A program made the translations under genes and the position numbers. 52,423 nt of DNA from Inquilinus limosus (GTDB taxonomy: Bacteria; Pseudomonadota; Alphaproteobacteria; DSM-16000; Inquilinaceae): assembly GCF_002195995.1 (NCBI RefSeq), contig NZ_NHON01000002.1, forward strand, positions 148,778-201,200. The letters are read 5' to 3'. Of the stretch, positions 44,032-52,423 are shown one piece after another (within the stretch, counting starts at the first letter, position 1; each line of letters opens with the position of its first letter). Below the pieces are notes generated by a model. The model ran no database searches and had not been told where the DNA came from. It saw only the letters and a list, made by a program, of their open reading frames with translations.

Positions 44032-45627
44032 TCAGTCGGCCTTCTTGGTCACGGTGTCCAGCCGGACGCCGCGGAAGCCCTGGCCGACGAAGTTCTCGAC
44101 ATTGGCGGAGACCACGACCGGCGAGAACCGCTCGAACATCGGCAGGATGGCCGGGCCGCTGGCCAGGAAGGTCTTCTGGATCTCGGTGTACAGGGCCTCG
44201 CGCTTGGCCTGGTCGGGCTCGCCGCGGGCCTGCACCGTCAGCTTGGTCAGCTCCGGGATGTCCCAGGCCGACCGCCAGGTGAAGTAGCCGGAATTGCCGT
44301 TCGGGCTGTTGTCGGGATTGTAGGTGAAGTTCTGCAGCGACCCGATCGGGTCGGCCATGTTGCCGCCGCCGGTCAGCGGCATCAGCAGGTCGAACTCCCG
44401 GGCGCGATGGGCGGCGATGATCTGGCTGCCATTGCCCTGCTCGATCGACACCTTGATGCCGATCTGGGCCAGCGAGGCCTGGATGGCGGTGGCCAGGTCG
44501 ACGCGCGGGGTCTCGGCGATCGTCTTCAGCACCAGCGGGAAACCGTCCGGGAAGCCGGCCTTGGCCAGCAGCTCCTTGGCCTTGGCGACGTCCAGCGTGT
44601 ACCCGGGGTCGGGCAGGGCGGTCGGGTAGTTCTCCGGCACCGGCACCTGGCGGACGCGACCATAGGGCCCCATGATCGTCTTCTGCATGCCGGCATAGTC
44701 CAGGCCCCAGGCGATGGCGCGGCGGACATCCGGGTTGGCCAGGTACTGGTTCTGGGTGTTCATCGCCAGCACGTAGAAGCCGCCGGTCGGCACGCGCTGG
44801 GTGACGAAGCCTGCCTTGCCCTCGAAGGCGGTGATGTCGGAGGAGGCGAGGGCGGTGGCCACGTCGATGTCGCCGCGCTCCAGCAACAGGCGCTGCACCT
44901 GGCTTTCCGCGACGTGCCGCACCACCACCCGCTTCATCGCCGGCGCGCCGCCCCAGAAGGCGTCGTTGCGGTCCATCAGGATGATCTCGTTCGGCGACCA
45001 GCGGCGCAGCACGAACGGGCCGGACCCGGCCGAGTTGGCGCGCAGCCAGGCATTGCCGTAGTCGTTGTTGGCCTCGTGCTTGGTGGCCTCGGTCTTGTCG
45101 ATCACGGCGCCGTTGTTGCCGGACAGGGCGAACAGCACGAACTCGGCGATCGTCCCCTCCGGCAGGCCCAGGCGGAAGGTCTTCGGGTCGACCACCTGGA
45201 GGAAGCCGTCGATGTTGGTCTCATCGTAGCCATAGGGCTTCCACAGCGAGGCTGCGGCCTGGTTCAGCTTCATCATCCGCCGCAGCGACCAGGCGGCATC
45301 CTCCGCCGTCACCGGGTTGCCGCTGGCGAATTTGGCGTCGCGCAGGTGGAAGGTGATGGACTTGCCGTCGACGTCCCAGCTCTCGGCCAGCTGCGGCACC
45401 AGCTTGGTGGCGTCGTTCGGGTCGGTCGAGACCAGCCGGTCATAGATGTTGGAGGTGATGATCCACGACCCGGACTCGGTGGCCTGGCCGGGATCGAGCG
45501 ACAGCACCTGCGCCAGCGACGCCCCGATCACCAGCTGGTCGGCCGGCGTCTTGGCCGCGGCGGCGCCGCCCCAGGCCGGCGCCAACGCCACCGCCAGGGC
45601 CAGCAGCCCGTTTCTCCATCTTCCCAT
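44032..45627 (-). CDS. Family-5 extracellular solute-binding protein
   Basis: 531 residues from the ATG at 45627; the longer frame upstream is antisense to the regulator. Signal peptide ~1-25 (GLLALAVALAPAWGGAAAA). SBP_bac_5 features: SWIITSNIYDRLVSTDPNDA, LAESWDVDGKSITFHLRD, ASGNPVTAEDAAWSLRRM, SAGSGPFVLRRWSPNE, VRRAIAWGLDYAGMQK and AKAKELLAKAGFPDGF. The ligand is predicted from context: neighbouring UxuA-like and KdgD enzymes suggest an oligo- or mono-uronide rather than a peptide (inference). Divergent from the FadR-type regulator. Confidence 0.93.
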   Translation of the reverse strand: MGRWRNGLLALAVALAPAWGGAAAAKTPADQLVIGASLAQVLSLDPGQATESGSWIITSNIYDRLVSTDPNDATKLVPQLAESWDVDGKSITFHLRDAKFASGNPVTAEDAAWSLRRMMKLNQAAASLWKPYGYDETNIDGFLQVVDPKTFRLGLPEGTIAEFVLFALSGNNGAVIDKTEATKHEANNDYGNAWLRANSAGSGPFVLRRWSPNEIILMDRNDAFWGGAPAMKRVVVRHVAESQVQRLLLERGDIDVATALASSDITAFEGKAGFVTQRVPTGGFYVLAMNTQNQYLANPDVRRAIAWGLDYAGMQKTIMGPYGRVRQVPVPENYPTALPDPGYTLDVAKAKELLAKAGFPDGFPLVLKTIAETPRVDLATAIQASLAQIGIKVSIEQGNGSQIIAAHRAREFDLLMPLTGGGNMADPIGSLQNFTYNPDNSPNGNSGYFTWRSAWDIPELTKLTVQARGEPDQAKREALYTEIQKTFLASGPAILPMFERFSPVVVSANVENFVGQGFRGVRLDTVTKKAD

Positions 45628-45650
45628 GGCGCGCGTCTCCCCGATTTTAG

Positions 45651-45673
45651 TATGATGTCTGTTGTATGATGAC
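45651..45673. promoter_or_regulatory. Repeated TATGATGNC sites in the transporter/regulator divergent promoter
   Basis: TATGATGTC (45651-45659) and TATGATGAC (45665-45673), the second within GTTGTATGATG (45661-45671). The same 11-mer recurs before the uxuA-like gene (46539). FadR-type GntR operators are short dyads in exactly this position. Confidence 0.6.
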
Positions 45674-45766
45674 TTATCATTGGCTTTCTTGACTTCGCAA
45701 GAGTCAAATGTGTGACTGGCCGACGCATCGGGTGGTGGCGCGCCCCAGCATGGACACGGAGGAGCG

Positions 45767-46507
45767 GTGCCGAACCCAACCGGACTCGAAGCAGGCGCGC
45801 CGCGCCGCCGTGAGAAGCTGGCGGTCGCCGTCGTCGAGGCCCTGCGCCACCGCATCGCCAACGGCGCGCTGCCCGTCGGCTCGCAGCTGCCGACCGAGCA
45901 GCGCCTGATCGAGGAGTTCAATGTCAGCCGCACCGTGGTGCGCGAGGCCATCGCCGAGCTGCGCGCCCGGGGGCTGGTCGAGCCGCGGCAGGGCGTCGGG
46001 GTGTTCGTCATGCCGTCCAGCGAGCCGGCGCCCGGCCTCCTGTCCGGCGATTTCACCCGGCTGTCGGAAGTCCTTGAATTGCTGGAGTTCCGCATGGGGG
46101 TGGAGATCGAGGCGGCGGGCCTGGCGGCGCTGCGTCGGTCGTCGCGGCAGGAGGCGGAGATCCTGCTGGCGCATGAGCGGGTGATCGCCGCGGTCGATGG
46201 CGGCGGCGGCGCGGTCGACGCCGATTTCGCGCTGCACCTCGCCATCGCCGCGGCCACCAACAACCACTTCTACAGCGACGTCCTGACCTATCTCGGCCAG
46301 CGCACCATCCCACGCAGCCGGTTGGGCGATTCCGCCGAGGCGACCACCGCCTATCTGCGCAAGGTGATCGCCGAGCATGCCCGCATCATCGAGGCGATCG
46401 AGCGCCAGGACGCCGACGCCGCCCGGCTGGCGATGCGCCACCATTTGACCGAGAGCCAGCGCCGCTACCGCGGCCTGGGCGGGCTGCCGGCCGAGTCCGC
46501 CCCCTGA
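45767..46507 (+). CDS. GntR-family regulator, FadR/FCD subfamily
   Basis: 246 residues from a GTG start preceded by GGAGGAG. Winged helix: LAVAVVEALRHRIANGALPV, GSQLPTEQRLIEEFNVSRTV, VREAIAELRARGLVEPRQGVG. FCD effector domain with metal-binding pattern ADFALHLAIAAATNNHFY and late HHLTES. Many relatives (UxuR, ExuR, DgoR, GntR of uronate operons) respond to sugar acids. Its position between the transporter and sugar-acid enzymes, with a shared operator word on both sides, makes it the likely controller of both. Confidence 0.93.
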   Translation: MPNPTGLEAGAPRRREKLAVAVVEALRHRIANGALPVGSQLPTEQRLIEEFNVSRTVVREAIAELRARGLVEPRQGVGVFVMPSSEPAPGLLSGDFTRLSEVLELLEFRMGVEIEAAGLAALRRSSRQEAEILLAHERVIAAVDGGGGAVDADFALHLAIAAATNNHFYSDVLTYLGQRTIPRSRLGDSAEATTAYLRKVIAEHARIIEAIERQDADAARLAMRHHLTESQRRYRGLGGLPAESAP

Positions 46508-46538
46508 TCCGGCTGCGTCGCGTTCCGGCTTGTCATCA

Positions 46539-46554
46539 GTTGTATGATGTCATA
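46539..46554. promoter_or_regulatory. Operator-like dyad before the uxuA-like gene
   Basis: GTTGTATGATG (46539-46549) is identical to the word at 45661; TATGA-TG-TCATA (46543-46554) is dyadic. It lies 42 bases before the start codon, compatible with repression by the FadR-type protein. Confidence 0.6.
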
Positions 46555-46595
46555 TTAGCTCTCCCAACAAAGCCGATCGCAGGGAGGGTGCGGGC

Positions 46596-48525
<1,930 letters not shown>

Positions 48526-48526
48526 C

Positions 48527-48552
48527 GCGCGTCCCGACCGGCCGGGACGCGC
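48527..48552. terminator. Hairpin between convergent kdgD and GH92 genes
   Basis: GCGCGTCCC (48527-48535) pairs perfectly with GGGACGCGC (48544-48552), 8-base loop, in the 40-base gap of two convergent genes. Confidence 0.55.
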
Positions 48553-48565
48553 GCCGGCCGGTCGG

Positions 48566-51319
48566 TCACGGCGCCACGGGCACCGTCGGCTGGCTGTAGT
48601 CGGCGCCGGGGCCGGAGGGCGGGGTCAGCGCCGGGTCCGAACCCCAGTCCGTCGGCGTGCCGGACAGCACGTAGCTGAGCGTGCCGCCATCGGCGACCTT
48701 GGCCAGCGGCAGCCAGCTGCCGCCATAGGCCGTGCCGTTCAGCTTGACGCTGGTGATATAGGGCGCCTTCTCCAGCATCGCCTGCCTGTCGGTCTCGATC
48801 CGCAGCGCCTTGCCGTTGCCGAGCCAGACCGTGATGCCGGAGAATTGCGGCGTCGACATCGCCATGCCGGGCGCCGCGGGGATCACCGGGTACAGGCCAA
48901 GTGTCGCCCAGACATACCAGCCGGAGGTCGCGCCGAAATCATCGTTGCCGGGCAGCCCGCCGGCATTGGTCGAGAAGGTCTTCCGCATGATGATCGGCAG
49001 GATGTACTGCGCGGATTTCGGCGACCCGGCCCAGTTATAGGCCCAGGGCGTCCCGAACGACATCTCGTTGCCGATATAGTACCGGCTCGAGCTCTCGCCG
49101 CCGTTCAGGGCCTGGCCGGACGGCTCCGGCCCGGTCTCGGGCTGGCCCGTGGTGAGGGAGAACAGAGCGTTCAGCCGGGTGATCGCCGCGCTCTTGCCGC
49201 CGTAGGCGGCGATCAGCGCCGTCCAGTCCTGGGCGAAGGACCAGAAGTAGTTGGGCTCGGTCGATTCATGGAAGGTGCCGGTGGTCCAGCTGCCATCGGC
49301 CGTCTTCCCGCGCAGCGTCCGCGTCGTCGGGTCGTAGATGGTCTTCCAGTTCTGCGCCCGCAGCCGCAGCGCGTCGATCTCGGCCTTGTCCGCCGCGGCG
49401 GTGGGCAGGGCGGCCAGGAAGGCGGCGATCGAATTGTCGGTCGTCACCGCCTCCAGCGTCGTCGAGGTCCAGTCCGGCGCCGGGATGTAGCCCAGCCTAA
49501 GATAGTCCGCCAGCGACCCGCCCATCAGGCTGGCCTTGTCGTTGCAGGCGCTGGCGGTGCTGAAGGCGGATCGTCTCATCAGCGACCGCGCGCCCTCGAT
49601 GTCGAAGGCCCGGGCGCCGAACAGATAGGCGGCGGCGATCACGTTGGGGGCGTGGTCGCCGTTCATCGGCGTGGTGTCCTCGCTGCCGTCGACCCAGTGC
49701 GGGAAGGCGCCGCATTGCCGGGCCCACACCACCAGCGACTGCATCGCCTCGCTGGTCTCGCGCGGGAACACCCAGGCCTGCAGCTGGGTCAGCGACCGGT
49801 AGGTGTCCCACATCGAGAAGCCGGAATACTGGGTGCCGTACCGAGCCGTCTTGCCGTCGACCGTGAAGGGGTAGCGGGCGGTGTTGGCCGTCGCCCGGTC
49901 GGGGACCTCGCTGGTCGGCTGGTTCAGCTTCTTCTGCGCCATGCTGCGGAACGCGCCATTGACGTCGCTATAGGCCGTCGGCCCGCCCATGGTGCGGTAC
50001 AGCGCGGTGTAGAACTTGGTCAGGTCGGTCAGCGCCAGAGCCTTCTGGTCGTCCGGCAGGGCGGCCAGCGCCTCAGGCCTGGCGACGTCGATCTGGATGG
50101 TGTTCAGCCGGCGGTTCCACTCCCGCCCGGCATAGGCCTTGACGTCGTCGAAGCCGTAGCCGGCGTTTTCCGCCTCCAGGTTCAGCTTCGCGTTCTCGAC
50201 GCTGACCGAGGAGATGCCGACGCGCAGCCGCACCGACCGGTCGCCGCCCGACAGGTCGAAGGCCAGCGTGGCCACGCCGTCCTTCACGCTGGTCCCGGCA
50301 TCGAGCAGCTTCGTGTCGAAGCGGGCGTAGAAATAGACCGGCTGGCGCCAGGTGCCGCCGCAGAACGGGCCTTCCAGCGTCTTGCCCGACACGGCGCCGG
50401 TCTTGTCGAGGGCGATGCTGACCATGGCGGCCGGCAGCCCCGACTTGTTGGTGTTCGATTTGCGGGCATCGATGACCAGCACGGGCGTGGCGCCGGCGCC
50501 GTAGGTGATGCGGGCCAGCCCGGTCCGCGTCGTCGCCGTCAGCTCGATGGCGGTCTGGTTGCTCATCGCCACCCTGTAGTATCCGGGGCTGGCGCTCTCA
50601 TCCGCATGCTTGAAGGTCAGCCTGTCGGCGTCGCCCCAGGGCCGGATCGCCACCATGCTCTGGCCGCGGCAGCCCGGGCCGTTCAGATGGGTCATGCTGA
50701 AGAAGTCGATGGCGGTGTCGTCGTAGTAATAGCCGCCGGAGCCGTAGCCCCAGCCCGACCGGCTGCCCGGCGTGTCCGGCCCGAAGCTGACCATGCCGAA
50801 GGGCGTCTGGGCCCCCGGATTGTTGTTGCCGGAATGGCCGCTGCCGGTCTCCGAGATCCTGGTGCCGATGAAGGCGTTGACATAGCCGGTCAGCGGGATG
50901 TCGGTGCGGTCGGGCGGGGTCGGCTTCAGGCCGTCATCCGGCGGCAGTCGGGCCGGCAGCCGGTAGCTGGTCGGCCCGCTGCCGACCAGCAGGGACGCGT
51001 CCGCCAGCTCCTCCGCCGAGAAGCCCGGCGTGCTGCCGAGGATCGTGCCGTCGGCCTTGAACCGGCCGGCGGCCATCTGGGTGCCGTCGGCCAGCTGAAG
51101 GGTCAGGGAGCAGCCCGGGATGCAGAGGGTGGTGTCATAGCCCATCGTCCGCAGCGCCGTGAGCAGCTTGGGGCCGCTGACCATGTCTCCGGCGCCGCCG
51201 GGCTGCGGCGCGACGAAGATCGTGGAAGGCCCGGTCGGCGGATCCGCCAGGGCCTGCGACCCGGACCCGGCCGCGGCCAGGCAGCAGGCGGCGAGACCCG
51301 TCATCAAGACGCTCTTCAT
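48566..51319 (-). CDS. Secreted GH92-family alpha-mannosidase
   Basis: 917 residues with a signal peptide (~1-26, MTGLAACCLAAAGSGSQALA). Residues ~27-140 are an extra N-terminal region of unknown role. From ~145 the GH92 domains follow: GYVNAFIGT, GNNNPGAQTPFGMVSFGPDT, then the alpha-toroid with GFSMWDTYRSLTQLQAWVFP, GDHAPNVIAAAYLFGARAFD, NEMSFGTPWAYNWAGSP and GGLPGNDDFGATSGWYVWATLGLYPV, which hold the catalytic acid and Ca2+-site residues. The family removes terminal alpha-mannose in a Ca-dependent, inverting manner from N-glycans or mannans. It lies in the same orientation as udh, 230 bases downstream of it. Unusual in an otherwise transport-based alphaproteobacterial segment. Confidence 0.93.
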   Translation of the reverse strand: MKSVLMTGLAACCLAAAGSGSQALADPPTGPSTIFVAPQPGGAGDMVSGPKLLTALRTMGYDTTLCIPGCSLTLQLADGTQMAAGRFKADGTILGSTPGFSAEELADASLLVGSGPTSYRLPARLPPDDGLKPTPPDRTDIPLTGYVNAFIGTRISETGSGHSGNNNPGAQTPFGMVSFGPDTPGSRSGWGYGSGGYYYDDTAIDFFSMTHLNGPGCRGQSMVAIRPWGDADRLTFKHADESASPGYYRVAMSNQTAIELTATTRTGLARITYGAGATPVLVIDARKSNTNKSGLPAAMVSIALDKTGAVSGKTLEGPFCGGTWRQPVYFYARFDTKLLDAGTSVKDGVATLAFDLSGGDRSVRLRVGISSVSVENAKLNLEAENAGYGFDDVKAYAGREWNRRLNTIQIDVARPEALAALPDDQKALALTDLTKFYTALYRTMGGPTAYSDVNGAFRSMAQKKLNQPTSEVPDRATANTARYPFTVDGKTARYGTQYSGFSMWDTYRSLTQLQAWVFPRETSEAMQSLVVWARQCGAFPHWVDGSEDTTPMNGDHAPNVIAAAYLFGARAFDIEGARSLMRRSAFSTASACNDKASLMGGSLADYLRLGYIPAPDWTSTTLEAVTTDNSIAAFLAALPTAAADKAEIDALRLRAQNWKTIYDPTTRTLRGKTADGSWTTGTFHESTEPNYFWSFAQDWTALIAAYGGKSAAITRLNALFSLTTGQPETGPEPSGQALNGGESSSRYYIGNEMSFGTPWAYNWAGSPKSAQYILPIIMRKTFSTNAGGLPGNDDFGATSGWYVWATLGLYPVIPAAPGMAMSTPQFSGITVWLGNGKALRIETDRQAMLEKAPYITSVKLNGTAYGGSWLPLAKVADGGTLSYVLSGTPTDWGSDPALTPPSGPGADYSQPTVPVAP

Positions 51320-51389
51320 GCATTTCCCCCATGGCTTCGACATTGGCTGTCGACGGATGGCCGGTCCGGCGATCCGTGCTGCAACGGCG

Positions 51390-51453
51390 GGATATTGCGG
51401 TGGGATTCACAATATCGAAACAGAATTTGGTCCCGTTTCGTATTGCAATATCC
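51390..51453. promoter_or_regulatory. Nested inverted repeats upstream of the GH92 gene
   Basis: Outer GGATATTGC (51390-51398) pairs with GCAATATCC (51445-51453); inner CGAAAC (51416-51421) pairs with GTTTCG (51435-51440). The block is AT-rich and lies 71-134 bases before the GH92 start, so it probably contains the promoter and regulator sites. Confidence 0.5.
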
Positions 51454-51548
51454 AGAAAATACAATGTTAAAACTGTATATCCAGGTCGGCGGCCGGCCTT
51501 CCCATAGTCATGGTGATTGAAACGATCGGGAGGGTGCCCAGAGGGCGA

Positions 51549-52423
51549 TCATGTCCCGTCGCGCCAGAAGCGGCGGCGGCGCACCGCCCCGTCATGGCCC
51601 AGCGCGCAGAAGCCGGCGCCCTGGAAATGGTCGGTCACCTGGGGCAGGGGAGAGGCTTTGGGCTGGAAGGCCTCGGGCGCGGCGAAGTCGACCGTGCGGT
51701 CCTGCGGCCGGTAGCCCAAGGCGGTCGCCACCGAATTGTCCCACCACTCGGCGTCGGTGGCCGACATCCCGTAGACAGCGGTGCAGTCGATGTCCGGATG
51801 CTCCAGCCCGATCAGCACCAGCTGGGCCAGGTCGCGCGGGCTGATCCACACCGCCAGGCCGCGGGGGTCGACGGGCCGCTCGCCGGCATTGCCGATGCGG
51901 ATCGCCAGGGTGCGCAGCCCGGCCTTCTCGAAATACAGCCCAGCCTCCAGCTCGCCCCAGCATTTGCTGAGGCCGTAGAGGCCGTCCGGCCGCATCTGGT
52001 CCTCGACCCCGACCCGGGCGTCGCGCGGGTAGAAGCCGGTGACATGGTTGCTCGAGGCCAGCACCACCCGGCCGATGCCGGCGCGGACCGCCGCCTCATA
52101 GACATTGTGGGTGCCCAGCACATTGACCCGCAGCATGTCCTCGGCCGCGCGCTCATTCGGATAGCCGGCGAAATGAACGATGGCGTCGGCGCCCTCGACC
52201 GCCGCGGCCAGCGCCGCCAGGTCGGTGATGTCGACCGCCGCCCAGCTCTCATGCGCCGCCAGCTCGCCCGGATCGGCGAGGTCGAGGATGCGCACCGCTC
52301 CGATGCGGCCGGCCAGCGCCCGGCGCAGCACCCGGCCGACATTGCCCGACCCGCCGGTCAGGACGATCGACTTGGTCGAGGACAGGGGCGCAGCGTTGCC
52401 GGTTCCGGCGGGTCGGGCAATGT
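51549..52423 (-). CDS. udh: Uronate dehydrogenase (Udh)-like NAD-dependent SDR, 5'-truncated
   Basis: Extended SDR. The frame continues to the window edge: the nucleotide motif SIVLTGGSGNVGRVLRRALAG begins upstream of 52331, so the GTG there is internal. No in-frame ATG, GTG or TTG lies between it and the edge; a CTG at 52385 would give LSSTKSIVLTGG. Further features: DAIVHFAGYPNE, NVYEAAVRAGIGRVVLASSNHVTGFYP (catalytic Ser/Asn-His), DGLYGLSKCWGE (YxxxK), LAIRIGN, AVWISPRDLAQLV and SATDAEWWDN, which match uronate dehydrogenases. Reaction: D-glucuronate or D-galacturonate plus NAD+ to the aldarolactone. Pairs functionally with KdgD. Confidence 0.85.
   Translation of the reverse strand, partial: IARPAGTGNAAPLSSTKSIVLTGGSGNVGRVLRRALAGRIGAVRILDLADPGELAAHESWAAVDITDLAALAAAVEGADAIVHFAGYPNERAAEDMLRVNVLGTHNVYEAAVRAGIGRVVLASSNHVTGFYPRDARVGVEDQMRPDGLYGLSKCWGELEAGLYFEKAGLRTLAIRIGNAGERPVDPRGLAVWISPRDLAQLVLIGLEHPDIDCTAVYGMSATDAEWWDNSVATALGYRPQDRTVDFAAPEAFQPKASPLPQVTDHFQGAGFCALGHDGAVRRRRFWRDGT
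52339..52423. repeat. Perfect 19-bp inverted repeat flush with the window end
   Basis: ACATTGCCCGACCCGCCGG (52339-52357) is exactly complementary to 52405-52423, the last 19 bases. The 47 bases between do not pair. This places a copy of udh coding sequence, inverted, at the very end, as in a fold-back assembly or library artefact. Confidence 0.8.

Overview
The window is high-GC DNA with tightly packed operons, alphaproteobacterial protein families (IalB-like, DUF4189, many solute-binding ABC systems) and imperfect palindromic intergenic repeats. It suggests a metabolically versatile, free-living or host-associated alphaproteobacterium, possibly Rhodospirillales; the species cannot be fixed from sequence alone. 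No tRNA, rRNA, CRISPR array, transposase or phage module is visible. Both edges cut a gene, and the right edge ends in a perfect 19-bp inverted repeat, as expected of a contig end.

Layout. 1-4863: the 3' part of a trimeric autotransporter adhesin followed by three exported proteins (IalB-like, an unknown, and an OmpA/DUF4189 fusion), then a strong hairpin. 5064-7034: a glycosyltransferase-like protein, a small membrane protein and the DNA glycosylase Mug. 7055-12762: an IclR regulator divergent from a catabolic operon (MHS-type transporter, SDR, polysaccharide-deacetylase-fold hydrolase, M20 hydrolase), with a convergent flavin reductase. 13288-17750: an orphan CoxL-type molybdenum hydroxylase subunit and a classical autotransporter. 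18098-25863: a LacI-regulated locus with a sugar ABC transporter (binding protein, single-domain ATPase, permease), a phosphotriesterase-like enzyme, a DUF1355 amidotransferase-like protein, a PfkB kinase and a BtpA/SgcQ protein. This is the best candidate for an undescribed pathway. 25980-29196: PoxB, a Rid protein and an SGNH hydrolase, with three iterated dyads between the last two.

29349-39297: a divergon. Leftward runs a peptide-type ABC transporter ending in an M32 carboxypeptidase; rightward runs a GntR regulator, a creatininase-family protein and a ketopantoate-reductase-like protein. 39538-40302: an SDR paralogous to the one at 9309. 40482-48525: a second divergon, with a peptide/oligosaccharide-type ABC transporter leftward and a FadR-type regulator, a mannonate-dehydratase-like enzyme and KdgD rightward. 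A shared operator-like word lies in both promoter regions. 48566-52423: a secreted GH92 alpha-mannosidase and a truncated uronate dehydrogenase. Regulator, transporter, UxuA-like enzyme, KdgD and Udh together suggest uronate/aldarate catabolism.

Four copies of one palindromic repeat family, two composite hairpin repeats and one element with terminal inverted repeats sit between or inside operons. All functional calls are from reading the sequence; no database search was run.
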